64,000 bases of DNA from Polytrichum commune (Eukaryota; Streptophyta; Polytrichopsida; Polytrichales; Polytrichaceae), in assembly GCA_950295325.1 (NCBI GenBank), contig OX485808.1, positions 932,501 through 996,500 on the forward strand, read 5' to 3'. The position numbers were made by a program, and so were the translations under genes. The first letter of the stretch is position 1; each line of letters begins with the position of its first letter. The notes under the pieces were generated by a model that was given only the letters and a program-made list of their open reading frames with translations, made no database searches and was not told the DNA's origin. This document shows positions 1-11,852 of this stretch, in pieces.

Positions 1-254
1 ATCGAAAAGCTCCAAGTTCGGACTAATAGTTGGGAAAATGAAAGTTGCAATGATCATTCTTAGATTCTCGATAAGTTGTTGAGTGTGTTAAGGAAGTCCA
101 TGGCAGGCCTTATCATACAAGCTCATATGTTTGTGACATGTGTCGCCTTGCTATGGGTTATAGCAAGGCTCCTTGTGTACAATATATATACTAAATGTTG
201 TATATATTTTCAACAATTCTATTTGCCTTGCTCAATACTATTTGTAAACTGTCC
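1..254. other. Intergenic sequence, nothing recognised
   Basis: AT-rich sequence. No domain, repeat partner or RNA gene was recognised. The small open frame here has no recognisable motif. Confidence 0.5.
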
Positions 255-566
255 ATTTAGTATCACCAACACTGAATGTAAACCTAACATTATTTGTCAT
301 TCCTTCTAAATTTCTTTAGGCATTGTAGATTTACAATGTTGCGATTCTTGTCACTTACTAAGTGATTTTTCATCTAGTTTTCAATTATCCATGACAACAT
401 TCCATCATAGAAATGTTAGGATGCAGAATATACCAAAGCTTGTTTGAATAACTGGCATTTGGATGAACTAAAAGTAAGTTCGGATGACAATACTTGTAAA
501 CTTATTCATAATAAGTGTTATTAATATCATATGACACTAAATACGATGTTTAGTGTAGTGCTTATG
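255..566 (-). mobile_element. MITE-like repeat, copy 1 (CACTAAATA palindrome family)
   Basis: This segment is the reverse complement, with divergence, of the repeat at about 51,803-52,130. Shared stretches include the text around 265-300 (CACCAACACTGAATG, CCTAACATTATTTGTC) and around 325-350 (AGATTTACAATGTTGCG). Its right end carries the near-palindrome CACTAAATACGATGTTTAGTG, which recurs at 24.8, 51.8, 52.2 and 52.9 kb. There is no coding capacity. The exact ends and target duplication could not be fixed. Confidence 0.55.
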
Positions 567-1467
567 GTCTAAAGCTTCAAACTCCACAAATTGTTGATTG
601 GAGTTGTTGCAACACATTTTCACTTGGAACGGTCTCCAGATAATGCTATGTTATAATTTTTTCCATCTCCAACACTTGTTGATGTTTGGGATGTCAAGTT
701 TCAACATTGTAGAGGATGCTCTACTTCATCTTTATTAGTGCTAGAAAGTAGTTTCCATGTGGGATTCAAGCCTCAACCAATGTGAGGATGACACGTGGCA
801 TGATTTGAATAGACAATAGTTAGTTTACGTCAAAGTACATGGGTACATGTGGTGAGGTTGGTGTGTCACTATTCCCAACAATTCCGAGACGGTGGACACA
901 AAACGATGAGGTAGCATGCATGAGGGTCAACTTAGACCATGTATAAGATCATGTCCAAGTGATTCAATAGCCATATGCACGGTTGCAATAGCTAGGTTGG
1001 CACGAGAGTACAAAGCTATTGCATAAAGGGGGGGTCATTTGAAACGCAAGTAAACAACTTATTTGGATGCCAAAGTGCCACATGTCTCCACGCGATTGGT
1101 TGATGGTCTCCAAAGATGACGTGGAAACGGAAGTTAGGCCCAATTGGACCTGAATGGACGGTACTCCTATCCTCATCAAGAGCAAGACGAGATAGATCAT
1201 CCGGGGTAAGGATCAGCTCCACTTTCGGTTTCCGATCATCCATCGCTGGCCACATCGCCGAATTTAGTCGAGATTGTCCAGATCTCGACAAATGGCGTTC
1301 ATCGAGACAAATCGGAGCTCGTAGTATCATTGTCCGGGCCTCCTCCGCTAACATAACAAGTTCGTCCAACTTGACGTCGGTAAGTGTCACAAGAGATTTC
1401 GAGGGCCGTTCCTCCTGCGCGCTCTTCTTTCGCTCTTTCTTTCCTTGAGGCTCTTGCTTCTAAATTT
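567..1467. other. Intergenic sequence upstream of the calcium-sensor gene
   Basis: AT-rich to about 1,050, then clearly GC-richer and CpG-containing from about 1,100 to 1,500. That change fits the approach to a promoter or 5' UTR. A short piece around 740-810 (GATGACACGTGG) resembles 23,060-23,120. No convincing gene is present. Confidence 0.4.
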
Positions 1468-1473
1468 CACGTG
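1468..1473 (+). promoter_or_regulatory. G-box (CACGTG) in the calcium-sensor upstream region
   Basis: A palindromic CACGTG core lies in the GC-rich stretch upstream of the EF-hand gene. In plants this is a bZIP/bHLH binding site. Its role here is inferred from position only, and one hexamer can occur by chance. Confidence 0.35.
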
Positions 1474-1644
1474 ACAATCTGTCCTCGCCAATTCTTTCCT
1501 GCGGCTGCGGAGTAGACAGGTTAGGGTAGGTTTCATCGCCACACAGTTTGACCGCTCGGAGCAGATTTACTTCTGTGTGTTTCCTGTGATTTTGTTCAGG
1601 TGGAGTTGGAGAGGTGCGTGGAGAAGTTTTGCGTTGGTTTTGAG

Positions 1645-2600
1645 GTAAGCATACGATTTTTTGGATGGCATTGTGTGTTGGGGATTGACCTACAGTGAAT
1701 CATCCTGTAGCTGGATGATTGTGGTGATGAAAATTGTGTATGCTTGTGTTGTGCCATTGATTGTTGCTGGTGGTTGGATGAGCTCCTGGAGTTCGTTCTC
1801 ATGGCGTCGTTTTTTTTCCCCTTCACTTATTGAATTTCCTTGCTGGAGAGTATAGGGAGGAAGACTGAGGCACAGAATTTTGGATGAGCAGTTGCGTCTC
1901 CCCTGTTCTTTGCAGGAGCTGACCTAATTGACCTAATTGTTGAGGCTGTGTCTTTGCCCTTACCGATTAGAGCGTAGTTGTTTTCGGGAGGTTTGTGTAT
2001 CAATGGCTGGTTGTGACGATGGCAACGAGGGTAGTTTAAATTTGATTCTAAAGGGATCATAAATAAATTTGAGCCAAAGTTTGTACCTGATTGCGGATGA
2101 TCAACTGCGAGTCATATTGCCAGAAATCCTAATATGTTGTGCTCTGTTGTGTTCTTAGTATCGTCTGCATTTCGCATTGTAGAGCGAAGTGCGTGGAGAT
2201 CACATAGGGCTATTCTTTTCACTAAATGCTATTTATTTCTGGATGATTTTCTTGACTGTTGCACTTTGGTGTGTGCTACACAAGGTTCTTTGCTAGATAG
2301 TGAGTTATATCCTCAAGTGCATTTGGATATGGATGCATTTTGAACATGGAGCTATGATCCAGCAGAAACCACAAAATCTCTCCTCCTGAGATCTAAATCG
2401 GGAGGTTTATGAGGTTGGATTGTATGTGAATGCGTTCGGGTACGGTCTACTCAAATCCCGTCATGAGTGTACTGTTGATGTTTTTTAGTGGAGAAGTGTC
2501 TGCAATCCTACACAGATTGTGGATGTTTTTTAGTGGAACAGATGAGCTGACTCTTTTAGGTTGATGATGTTTCAGGTACTTTTGAGCTTGAAAATTGTAG
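1645..2600 (+). other. Possible 5' UTR intron of the calcium-sensor gene
   Basis: A good donor (TGAG|GTAAGC, GT at 1,645) and an acceptor (ATTGTAG|GTGAAAAG, AG at 2,599-2,600) bracket the T-rich segment before the start codon at 2,619. A leader intron would link the GC-rich 1.4-1.64 kb region to the first coding exon. This is inferred from splice-site quality and base composition only. Confidence 0.35.
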
Positions 2601-2618
2601 GTGAAAAGGCTTAGCTAG

Positions 2619-3944
2619 ATGGGGGGCAGGCTAACCAGAGATGCGGCACCAAGTCGGCCGAGCAAGATAGAGACCCGGATGGTGCAAGCTATGGCGGAGC
2701 GAGCACAGTCTGGGAAGTTTGGGTTAAAGTCTTTCAACAGCATCATCATGAAATTCCCCAAAATTGATAAATCCTTTCAAGATGTCAGAGCGGTGTTCAA
2801 GAAGTTCGGTAAGCTTCAGACTGGCCTACTGCTCACAGACATGAGCAGAATGAACCAAGCTGATTTTCATTGTAGCATTCACTATCTGAAATTGCTGTGT
2901 ACTAATAGTTGCGTTTTGCACCGCAGATGCGAATGGTAATGGTTCCATAGATTTGGACGAGTTGCAGCTATGCTTCAAAGAGCTACAAGTAAGCTTTGGA
3001 TCTGAAGAAGTTCAGGCGTTTTATGCAGAATGTGATATGGATTCCAGCCACGGGATTGACTTCAAAGAATTCATTGTAGTTCTGGCCCTTGTTTATCTTC
3101 TGGGAGCCCCACCAACTAGTAGCGGGGCTAGTAGCCAAGGCGAAATTCATGTATCCTTTCAATGCAAACGTGCTCAGGGAGTGCAGGGAATGAATTTCAG
3201 AAGTTCTATTCTATTATTTCAAGGAATTGTAACGGGGTTTTGAGACATGGAACGGCCCTCAAACCTTACGAGCTTTCAAGTAAAGGTGACAGCAAGGAAC
3301 AATCATCATAATTAATGAAAAATTGAAGGGGCTTAGTCATAGATGAACTACCAGTCTGACATTAGTTGTGCAACTATTTATAAGCCACTTCAAAGTGCCG
3401 CCACTTAACAGCAATTGGTTAAACGCGGTGAAGGGTTTTAATATGACCAATATTCTTCTCTGTTGAATGTAATGACCTTGACCCTGAGGTAACACAGAAA
3501 TCAAGGATTGGATTACCACAGCTGGAAACCACATTCGACACTATTGTAGAAGCGTTTGTGTTTTTTGACCGAGACAAAGATGGATATGTGAGCAAGGATG
3601 AGTTGGTTGGTGCCATCAATGAAATATCTCCTGGCAAGCAGGGAGCCAGAATTGGAATGCAGAGATTTGGTGAGCTCTTGACCAATGCCTAACCATGCAA
3701 TTCCATTCTTGTTCACAGTAAGTCTAACTAAGTTGTACAATGAAGGATTGCAGAGAAAGCTGGCAACTCTATGGAGATGACGACCGGTCATGTGTGGAGA
3801 AATTTCTGTCTCTGTGGTTCTGAACTTATTTGTTATGTTGCAGAGGAAATGGATTGGGACAAAGATGGAAAGATCACATTCAAGGAGTTTCTATTTGCGT
3901 TCACGGATTGGGTGGGTCTTGAAGACGAGACAGAAGAAGAATAA
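2619..3944 (+). CDS. Four-EF-hand calcium-binding protein, CML22-like
   Basis: Predicted calcium sensor of 228 aa from four exons: 2619-2808, 2927-3150, 3498-3669 and 3844-3944 (stop TAA). All introns are GT-AG and the phases match. Four EF loops are visible: residues 64-75 (DANGNGSIDLDE), 100-111 (DMDSSHGIDFKE, with His for the usual Gly at loop position 6), 162-173 (DRDKDGYVSKDE) and 199-210 (DWDKDGKITFKE). All have acidic position 1 and Glu at position 12, so four bound Ca2+ are plausible. The tail is acidic (EDETEEE). The N-terminus is basic, with no signal peptide. Length and layout resemble plant CML22-type proteins: a basic head, a hydrophobic helix after EF2 (VVLALVYLLG) and a conserved FxxFDTIVEAFVF segment before EF3. 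The exon 2 donor at 3,151 is the least certain junction; it was chosen because it keeps frame into exon 3. Cytosolic or nuclear Ca2+ signalling is inferred. Confidence 0.85.
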
Positions 3945-5100
3945 AGAAACACTGGTAGCTCATGATGTACTTCTGCACCATTTTACTGTATGGGTTCAGG
4001 ATAGCGTTGGCTTGTACCATAGTCAGTTTTTACCCTGCCAACAAATCTTTTCATGTATTTCTCTGTTGATGTTGGGTTGTGGATAGGTAGTTGCTATACA
4101 GTTGATTCACAAACGAAAGCATGAGGTGTGGAAAAAAACTTTTACTTAACCCTTTGAAGTACAGGTTAATAAGGTTCAGCCACAGGGCAAATGTGGTTTT
4201 ATTAGTCATCCACATCTTCGCAATTGTTTACTGGTACTTTGAGAAGCAGCTTCCTTGTTTGTACAGTAGCAAGTTTCAGGCAGCAGTCACTTCCAATCTC
4301 AAGGATTAAATTGTTTGTGCAAATCGCAACATTATGTATCACTGCAATACTACATTCAAATTGAAGCAGAAAGTACTTTCTTGTCTTTCTGCCATTGGCT
4401 TGTTTCTATGTTTCATGATCTTCTCAATCATCTCCATTCCCCTGGTTGCAGTATGTGAGGATGGGATCATGTTTGCATGCAATATGACTAGCACCATAGG
4501 AGTTTTATGGTTCTAAGAAACTGTTTTTTATGGATTCTATTGAAACTGTCACAACCTTGGCAATCTATGCATCACAAAAGAAAATGAGTTGAATCATTGA
4601 CCTGACTAAACATGGGAAGCAAACTTGTGATGGCACTAGGGCAAAGGAGAAGTCCTTGAGAAGAAGGTTGCTCTCTTATAAGGTAAGCGGGTCTGAAATG
4701 GACACTTTTCTCTCTGCACCCACTTCTCATTGGATGTGAACATGCAATTAGTGCGCAATATGTCTCAAAATGTGTCAACTATTCTAGGCTTGACAATCAA
4801 TATATTTGGAATCAATACATAGATGATATATTACAGTGGACCTGTGTGAATCTTTTAAAGAAAGTGAAAATTCCACTTCAATAATGGATCCATTTGAACT
4901 CCAGGAAAAATGAGTAAAATGGCTATGGCCTCCATTTGGATTTGCTAATCATCTCGTACTAACCCAGTGTTCAATATCCTACGAGTGGGAGCAACGTTGG
5001 TATCTTCTTTTGTCATTCCAAGTATGGTTAGTGGGCCCAACTCGATTACTAATCTCAAATGGACACCTATGACACCTATATTTTAGTGGTGTATAATTAT
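3945..5100. other. 3' flank of the calcium-sensor gene
   Basis: Probable 3' UTR to roughly 4.3-4.6 kb, then intergenic DNA. Around 4,690-4,750 a segment (ATGGACACTTTT..., CCCACTTCTC) belongs to the dispersed repeat also seen at 7.9 and 52.2 kb. No coding region was recognised. Confidence 0.4.
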
Positions 5101-5124
5101 GTAAGGATCTAGGAACCGACACCA

Positions 5125-5580
5125 AAAAAACATCATGTATTTAGAAGAGATTGGACAACATGCTCATTCTAGGCACAATAGTTAACTTAATTGGGAGGAC
5201 CTATATGATCAATTAATAACAATGACATAGACTCATCATTTCTGACAATGCGTAAGATATTCATACGAGCTCTGAAAATTACGAGGAAAGTAGGTGGAGT
5301 ATGTGGGTGTTATTTGGTTTTTTTTTTCATGTTCTCCAACCTCTACCAATTAGATTTACACAACAAAACTCGTGTTGCATTAGCAAATCACGATGAAACA
5401 TCTGCAAAAATTGGATTGAAAATCAAACTTCCCCTTATTTAGTTATGGTTATTGGAAGTGCATGTTTGTTGATTTCTTACCCTAGATACACAGGTCCTCC
5501 CAATTGTGTTCACGATTGAGTATAGAGTAGTTCTTAATATTTGAAAACGTAGTCCAATCTCTTTTAAACATGATCCACAC
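5125..5580. repeat. Inverted repeat, arms of a dispersed repeat family
   Basis: The left arm (about 5,140-5,205; AGAGATTGGACAACATG and TTGGGAGGACCTAT) is the reverse complement of the right arm (about 5,485-5,575; AGGTCCTCCCAATTG and GTAGTCCAATCTCTTTT). The arms are imperfect and enclose about 280 bp. Parts of the same family recur near 8,170, 19,260 and 52,430. This is probably a non-autonomous transposon or a head-to-head repeat pair. Confidence 0.5.
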
Positions 5581-5662
5581 CGAACCACACAACAACCAAA
5601 TCTAGGGGTCCGAATAAGAAAATGAGCCACTTAAGATCCATCTACCTTACAGACACACTTTG

Positions 5663-5788
5663 TTGTTGTTTTTGAGACAAAAGACCAACAGGCCAGCACC
5701 AAAGCATAGGAGGCAGTTGACCACCTAGCAAGTTTTTCGTCAAGTGAAGAGAAGATTTCACAACCGGGAATTGAACTGCCAACCTCTT
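5663..5788 (-). mobile_element. SINE, 5'-truncated, with an 18-bp target duplication
   Basis: The segment is flanked by a perfect 18-bp direct repeat, CCTTACAGACACACTTTG (5645-5662 and 5789-5806). That is the signature of LINE-machinery integration. On the minus strand it starts at a Pol III B-box-like sequence (GGCAGTTCAATTCC) and ends in an AAC-rich tail (left end TTGTTGTTTTT). The A box is missing, so this copy is 5'-truncated. The same family occurs full length at 13.9-15.5 kb. Confidence 0.8.
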
Positions 5789-5806
5789 CCTTACAGACAC
5801 ACTTTG

Positions 5807-7452
5807 GATTTGCTATTCATCTCGTACTAATTGTGTGTTTCATATCCTACAAAAGTTGGTGCAGATTCAAAGGGTGTCCATTTACCCAACTTACCTTATT
5901 TATTGCATTTTGACCTCGACATGACATCTATCCATGCATATTTTTATACGTCGATATCGGCACTTGTGAAGGTGAAGTTGCCACTCTGTTGATCGACCCC
6001 ACCATCATTTACTTACTTTTAGGCACAGATTCCTCAGAACCTCTAACTTACAATCTGAAACTAGACTGGTAGGCAATGCGGACAAGGTAAAGAGCAAAAA
6101 GCACAAATCGGACTCTTATGTCCTACAAATATGCATAGAATTGATCACAACTTATGCTCCCATGAAAGGCTCACGTAGCCATGAGGCGCTAAGGTAGCTT
6201 CATCAATATCACTTCAAGCAATTCCCACATATCCAAATGCACTTTGTGATTAATTTTTTTTAAATAATTGTAGCTGAACAAATGGAAGAGAAAAAATTGC
6301 GGACCAACAAAAATTTATTCCCACAAAAGTTTGAATTTACAATATTTTTTCTAAGCATAAAATTATAGACCTATATATTCATGCGCAACTTTGCCCTGGA
6401 ATGAAGCAGATGCTATGTTAATATCGAACTCATGTGTAAGTACTTTGGAAATATTTATTTCTATAATTAGACAAAGACTCCTTAAACCGGCATGTGATGA
6501 GAGTCGTGTGTGCATTAAAAGGCAAGTTGTCATGAACAAAATCTTGTACTAGCTTAGAGAATATTGATTCTGTATATGTCATGCAAAATGGGGGGGAGGG
6601 GGGGCGTCATTGAGGTGTTGTGAACGCCCTCCCATCAACTCGCGCTCTAGGAAGATCTCGGCCGTCAATTGCGATATGAGAGATCTAAAGGCTCTTATGT
6701 TGCCCCAGCTTTTGGCTTCTCTTCCCCTCATGTAGAGCTTGAAAAACTTCACGTTGGATGAAGTCTGCACCTTCATTCACTCATGAATCTAGGATGAAAA
6801 TTTTCAAACTCATTCCTTCAATAAAAAGACTTGTGGAAGAGATGATGCCAACGGCAAGAATCGAATCCCTCCCTCTTCCTTCCCAAAGGTAGAGCCAAGG
6901 GTACTAACCATCAACTCCAAGCCCCTTTTGTTGACCAACCATGAAATGAAATGAAATTTAACTGGTCGTATGATAGCATTTGTGTGGGATTTTGAAGGTT
7001 CCCATAGGGTTCCCAAAGTTCTTGTTGAAGTTCCCAATGAATCAACCCCTTCATCTTGTAAACATTGATTTTTCATCCGCTGAAATTTCATCTGTAGGAA
7101 TTTTTTTCGGGTTGCATGAGAAGTTTCATAGACCGTAGGATGGGGCGCTATGAATGAATAGCTTGGATGTGGTCTACCCACAAAACCACACCCTCCATTC
7201 CTAGCGCTTCAATGACATTGGGGGTGGGGTGTCAGGAATAGATGAGGTTACCTTACTTTCCAAATGACACGTCACAACAATTACACACAAGTGTCTACAA
7301 CGTAGCTAAAACAATCTTTGAAATATGCAACCTTATTGAAATCATCTTTAGATTGTCAAATAATGGTTAGTTCCCATGTAGATTCACCGGGTGGCATCTA
7401 CATTTCCACCAGAATTTGGTGGGTGAGCAACCTACATGGAAACTAACCCTAA
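5807..7452. other. Intergenic sequence, nothing recognised
   Basis: AT-rich, with a G-run near 6,590-6,605. The open frames in 6.6-7.2 kb have no recognisable domain. Confidence 0.4.
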
Positions 7453-7788
7453 GGGCCCCTTCACACACGAGACTAAAGGCCCGTGACCATTGCATTCTAA
7501 GATCTCATTGATTGAAAAGGCCAAGACCGTCCAAGTTCACTTCACACTAGAAGGTGAAGGCCCGAGGGCCCAAAGAAATTATCATGGATGAAAAGTCTAC
7601 ATAAATTCCTACATGACAAACTACAAATAATGTTTCATGGTCTGCCGGAATTTGTGTTAGGCCCACCTCTAAGAGGTAGGCCTGACGCAAATTCCGCCTG
7701 ACTGTGTTAGTGGTATAATATTTGGATGAGAATAAAGGGCCCTCACAATTATATGGTCACAACCCTTGGCTCATATGTGAAGTGGCCA
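7453..7788. mobile_element. Tourist-like MITE (GGGCCACTTCACAC family), 336 bp
   Basis: The ends are inverted: GGGCCCCTTCACACACGAG on the left and TCATATGTGAAGTGGCCA on the right. They are flanked by TAA at 7450-7452 and 7789-7791. A 3-bp TWA duplication with GGG-type ends is the PIF/Harbinger (Tourist) signature. The interior matches the larger copies at 23.7-24.8 kb and 57.2 kb. No transposase is present. Confidence 0.75.
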
Positions 7789-7909
7789 TAAGACTTTTGA
7801 AAAAAAGTTTGGGATGCTTGACAAATAAAATTTGTGTAAAAGAATAGAGAATATCATGTTCAAATTCTTATAACTTTTCCACTTCCATCTGCATTAATTT
7901 GTCATAGTT

Positions 7910-8225
7910 TAAGGTAGATGGGTCTTAAATGGTTACTTTTGTCTACTAACCCACTTCTCTTGGGACATGAAACAAACACTTTGTACAAGATAATTAGCAA
8001 ATCCGAATCAAGGCCGCAGTTGCTTTCCTCATAATTTTAGGTGCTCATATAAAATCCTATTCATTATCAAAGTGATAATTCTTCTATTCATTAATTGGTC
8101 ATATAGGACCCCCCCCCACTGCGCCAATTATGTTGATTGTTGAACCTGTAATGGTAACTTATCATAGTTTAAGCATGTCGTCCAATCTCTTCAATGTTGT
8201 GCAATGAAAACCTCAACAACAACCT
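7910..8225 (+). repeat. Dispersed non-coding repeat, copy 1
   Basis: Contains ordered blocks shared with 52,200-52,515: an ACTTTT/CCCACTTCTC block, an AGATAATTAGCAAATCC block, a poly-C tract, and a TTAAGCATGTCGTCCAATCTCTT block. Partial copies lie near 4.7, 5.5 and 19.2 kb. There is no open frame. The element class is unknown. Confidence 0.5.
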
Positions 8226-8857
8226 ATTCATCAAATACATTCATGATTCTTGTAAAGATTGTCACTCTTGGCAAGCTTACTCCACAAATTATTCCAATTA
8301 GTGAGGGATGGCTAATAGTGGGTGTGGTAAATTAGTGAAGGTGATGCTAAACTTCTTTACGGTATGAAATTAGTGGCACCACAAGATCTAGGAAGCGTTG
8401 TTCAGCCTAACACTATTCACTGTTCATATCAGCATTATTCACTGAAGTACGCGCATTTTACACTATTCACTAACAAGCATGTGTTTCCATATTTTCTTTT
8501 TTACCACTCTACAAACATTTTAGAGCATGCACTACTTTCTTGAAATCTATGGTAAATGATTATATATTCATGCATTTAGTATCACTCAATAAAAACTTCA
8601 GCCCTTAATAACTTTGAAGGTAAATAGTGCATGCTTTGGGAATTAGCACCACCCTCACTAATTGGGATAATTAGTGTAGGCATGATCTTGAAAGGCGATC
8701 CATTCTTGAATTCTTGAATCACAGACTTCTCAATGAACAACAAGGTGGATCAATTATGAGAGAAAACATTAATATTCTTCGAACTTCTTGTGAAAACTGG
8801 CAATCCAAGAGAATTACATCTCTTAACATGTCATTCGGTCTAGTAGAAGATCATCAC
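8226..8857. other. Intergenic sequence, nothing recognised
   Basis: AT-rich. A short cluster near 8,405-8,475 repeats CACTATTCACT several times. No gene or RNA was recognised. Confidence 0.4.
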
Positions 8858-9630
8858 GAATGCGAAGTTCTTGCTGACGAACACTTGCGTCAAGATTGCT
8901 GGAGCTCTAGTCCGCATGTTGCAGATGCGACAGTATCGAGGATTTCAATTCTTCAAACGCAAATGGTCACATAAGTAATATCACGGCTTCAAGCGAAACA
9001 CCGAAATTAGCTGCGGCAAGATGTTCGTAAACCACTTCAAACCCATGCAGTCAACGATTTGTTGAGTTTTATACAATGCAGATTTCAGTAACTACGAGGC
9101 TGCGACACGCATGAACTGGCACAGCGTCCAAGCATGCGCGGGCAATGCGGCCGATTCTTCAAAAACAAAAGAATTGATGTATACGGAGAGGTAACAGCAC
9201 GAGCTAAGAATACATGCATCTGAGAACGTCGGATTTCTTAATGCACGTACGAGGTTGCTCTTAGAATTTTACTGTGGACGCTGAGTGAGGCAATTCAGGA
9301 GATTTACAGCATTACATCATGAACGCGAAGGCTCTCATTGAGGAATACTTACGCCAAGACCGATGTACTGGGCTCAGTCGCGGAAATTGTCACCATTGCA
9401 ATATCCAATTCTTCAGAGACAAAGGTCACCTACGTTGATCCAAGGTTTCATTGCGAAACAACAAGCCTACGATGAGATATGAACAAACTGCTTCAAGATG
9501 AGCAACAATTATCGTACAACGAGGCTGCGAAATGAGAATTGTAATGAACTGGCACAACGTCCACATGAATAACTTACTATGCGCGGCCAATGTGGCCAGT
9601 GGTGTTCACATACAAAAGAATGATCTACCC
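8858..9630. repeat. Two diverged tandem units (~450-bp period) beside a germin-like gene
   Basis: Unit A (about 8,858-9,185) and unit B (about 9,322-9,630) share ordered blocks. GAATGCGAAG / GAACGCGAAG occur at 8,859 / 9,321. TTCAATTCTTCAAACG / TCCAATTCTTCAGAGA follow. ACGAGGCTGCGA occurs in both. ATGAACTGGCACAGCGTCCA / ATGAACTGGCACAACGTCCA follow, then GGGCAATGCGGCC / GGCCAATGTGGCC and CAAAAGAAT. Unit B runs into the 3' end of the germin-like gene ending at 9,664. Unit A may therefore be the relic of a lost tandem paralogue. Confidence 0.6.
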
Positions 9631-9663
9631 ATAGCTGGAGCTCTCTTGCATTCGTACAACAAT

Positions 9664-10317
9664 CTACATAGCGGGCTGGAACACCTTCTTGATCTTCTGG
9701 ACCTCGTCGGTGGAGATACCGAAGCCCTTGGATAGAACCTCGTCCTTGATAGCGGGGGTTGATCCGAAGAGAGCAGATGGAATGAGCTGGACACCAGGGT
9801 TCTGGCCGTTAAGGACCGACACGGATGCAGCGTGTCCACCTCCAACGTTGAGCTGGAAGTGCACAAGACCTCTGGGGAAGAGCCACACGTCTCCCTTCTT
9901 CAAGGTTGCGGAGAACAACATGCCTGCGGTGTCAACGAAGCCGACGAGGATCTCACCCTTGATAACGTAGATAACCTCCGAGGCTCGGGCGTGGGTGTGA
10001 GGAGGCACGAGACCGCCCTTGGCATAGTCGAACCTGGCAAGAGAAAGTCCCTGAGTGTTGAGAGCAGGATAATTGACGCCAGCGAAGCCAGGGGTGATTC
10101 CGATACCGAGGGGGCCGATGGCGGCGGGGTTTCTCAAACCGCTGAACAAGAAGTCGGAGGAGACCACGGTGGCAGCGCTCTTGCAAGGCAGGCCGTTGAG
10201 CAGGACGGTGCTCTTCAAGTCGGCGACGCAGTAGTCGTTGATAGGATCAGCGTCTGTGGCAACTCCTACTGACACGAACATGGCCACGACCAAGATAGCT
10301 AAGAGGAACTTCGCCAT
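9664..10317 (-). CDS. Germin-like protein (secreted cupin), copy 1
   Basis: Intact single-exon cupin of 217 aa, a normal length for germin-like proteins, which are apoplastic and usually form Mn-binding hexamers with superoxide dismutase or, more rarely, oxalate oxidase activity. The start at MAKFLLAIL was preferred over an upstream in-frame Met because it opens directly on a signal peptide (residues 1-20). Visible are the conserved disulfide pair Cys30/Cys45, cupin motif 1 with metal ligands His107, His109 and Glu114 (PPHTHARASE), and motif 2 with His153 (FPRGLVHFQLN). All four ligands are present. A TATA element lies about 100 bp upstream. It is divergent to the paralogue at 11,853, with about 1.5 kb between the starts. 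Antisense frames over it are shadows. Which enzymatic activity it has cannot be read from sequence. Confidence 0.93.
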   Translation of the reverse strand: MAKFLLAILVVAMFVSVGVATDADPINDYCVADLKSTVLLNGLPCKSAATVVSSDFLFSGLRNPAAIGPLGIGITPGFAGVNYPALNTQGLSLARFDYAKGGLVPPHTHARASEVIYVIKGEILVGFVDTAGMLFSATLKKGDVWLFPRGLVHFQLNVGGGHAASVSVLNGQNPGVQLIPSALFGSTPAIKDEVLSKGFGISTDEVQKIKKVFQPAM

Positions 10318-10416
10318 TGTAGCAAGCTGGCTTTCGAACAGCACTTGCACAGAGCAAGCAATGTGTCGAAGATGAGGTACTGATCAGCAGGCTCTCTGAA
10401 AGTTTCGACGGAGATG

Positions 10417-10424
10417 TTTAAATA
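10417..10424 (-). promoter_or_regulatory. TATA box of germin-like gene 1
   Basis: TATTTAAA on the minus strand, about 100 bp upstream of the start codon at 10,317. A TSS around 10,385-10,395 would follow from the usual ~30-bp spacing. Confidence 0.55.
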
Positions 10425-11852
10425 CTGTGTCGACATCTGCGGGAGAGGACGATCCGCCGAGTCCACCTTTACAGTCCACGATCGGGTCCCACATATCCTG
10501 CAATTACAAATAGTAATATTCACCTGCAATCACCTCTGCTGATGGTTTCACATCAACTACTCTGGATGCGGTTGAGAACGTCGGCATACTTACCTTTCAA
10601 GACCACAGGGTAAATAGCAAGCGGCAACGGCGGTCGATTCTTCGTGGAAGCCGATTCACCTCCAAGCCCATAGCCACCATATCTTCTACATATTGGCATG
10701 GACGTACCAGGTGAGGCCAATCAACTAATGGTCTCTCAGAAGAATTGTGGAGTTTGGAATGTTGAACGGAGTCCGCAGAATCATACTTTCATGCTCAATA
10801 CAATTAAAATTTCGTTGCGGTGCTTAATTCGCATGAGTCACTCTCATGTCGACATTGCCATTAAGAATTTACTGGAGAACTTGAAGTTACTGGGTGGATC
10901 TAGTGCTTTCTCCGCAAAAACCGCGCGAGTTGAGGAATGGAACATTCTTTATCACTGCGGAGAGACAGAAGTTTCTTTCTGCAAACTTGTCTTCAGTTCA
11001 CACATTCCGGAGCTCACTCCTAGTTTCCCGTCGTTTTTAAATCGTCCTTCGAAGGTCATAAAATCGAAGGGTCAAACCATGATGATGATCCAAAACGTTA
11101 GGCCCCAAGCGTACCCGAGTGAACTCAAAATGCTGCTCTAAAGGTAAATACGTTCATTTTCTAGAATGTATGGTACTTAGTCTAATATTACAGTCATTGG
11201 AGGTTCGACTGAATTTAGTTTGATGACCAATGAATAACCTTATCATCCTCACATGAACTTCCTGCTGCAATGTAAACGGTTTTGGTAGTTATCGTGAAGT
11301 TACGCTAGCCTGATTTGCAGTTGATGGAAATAAGTGACACACGGTAAAGTCGAGCCACAAACAGTTACAGAGAAAACTCCTCTTCAACTGTCCGATCGTT
11401 GAATCGGACGTCTTAAAATAGAATTCAATTCCTCCATTGGTAAAAATAATATTCTCCTGGATAGAGCGTTAATTTATGAGTCAGCAGTGGCAAATTCATC
11501 ATTGATCTAAGGACCAGATGATTACAGATGCTAATCTGCCCTAACTAGTAGATTCGAAGTGGTTTTTATCTTCTCTCATGTGGAGGCTGCCAGGCTGCCT
11601 CCAACGTGCAGACATTTCCACCAGAGAAATAAAAGGAGAGGAAGCTCCCCAGCCAGCGTACTAACTCGAAGGACGACGTCACCTGCTAATAAATGCATGC
11701 CGACATATACCCTCAGCCGCCAGCATCGTCGATTGGTGTCGCTGCAGCGAAATTGATAGTCAAGTTTTGGTACCTGCGTGCGGAAGTTTTAGCGACCAAG
11801 GAACAACACCGGCGAGTTTCTTTAGTAAGTTTTGTGCAAATATTCTGTAGAG
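10425..11852. promoter_or_regulatory. Shared upstream region of the divergent germin-like pair
   Basis: About 1.4 kb between the divergent genes, with no transposon recognised. It must hold both promoters. AATAAAAGG near 11,627 is a possible TATA-like element for the plus-strand gene. A 147-codon frame at 10,698-11,141 shows no domain or signal and is treated as chance. Confidence 0.5.

Noticed and set aside
1016-1390. 124-codon minus-strand frame with protein-like composition
   Set aside because: It lies in the GC-richer promoter region, where stops are rare. It has no recognised motif, and an overlapping plus-strand frame of similar length exists.
9832-10272. 146-codon frame antisense to germin-like gene 1
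   Set aside because: Shadow of an intact cupin on the other strand.
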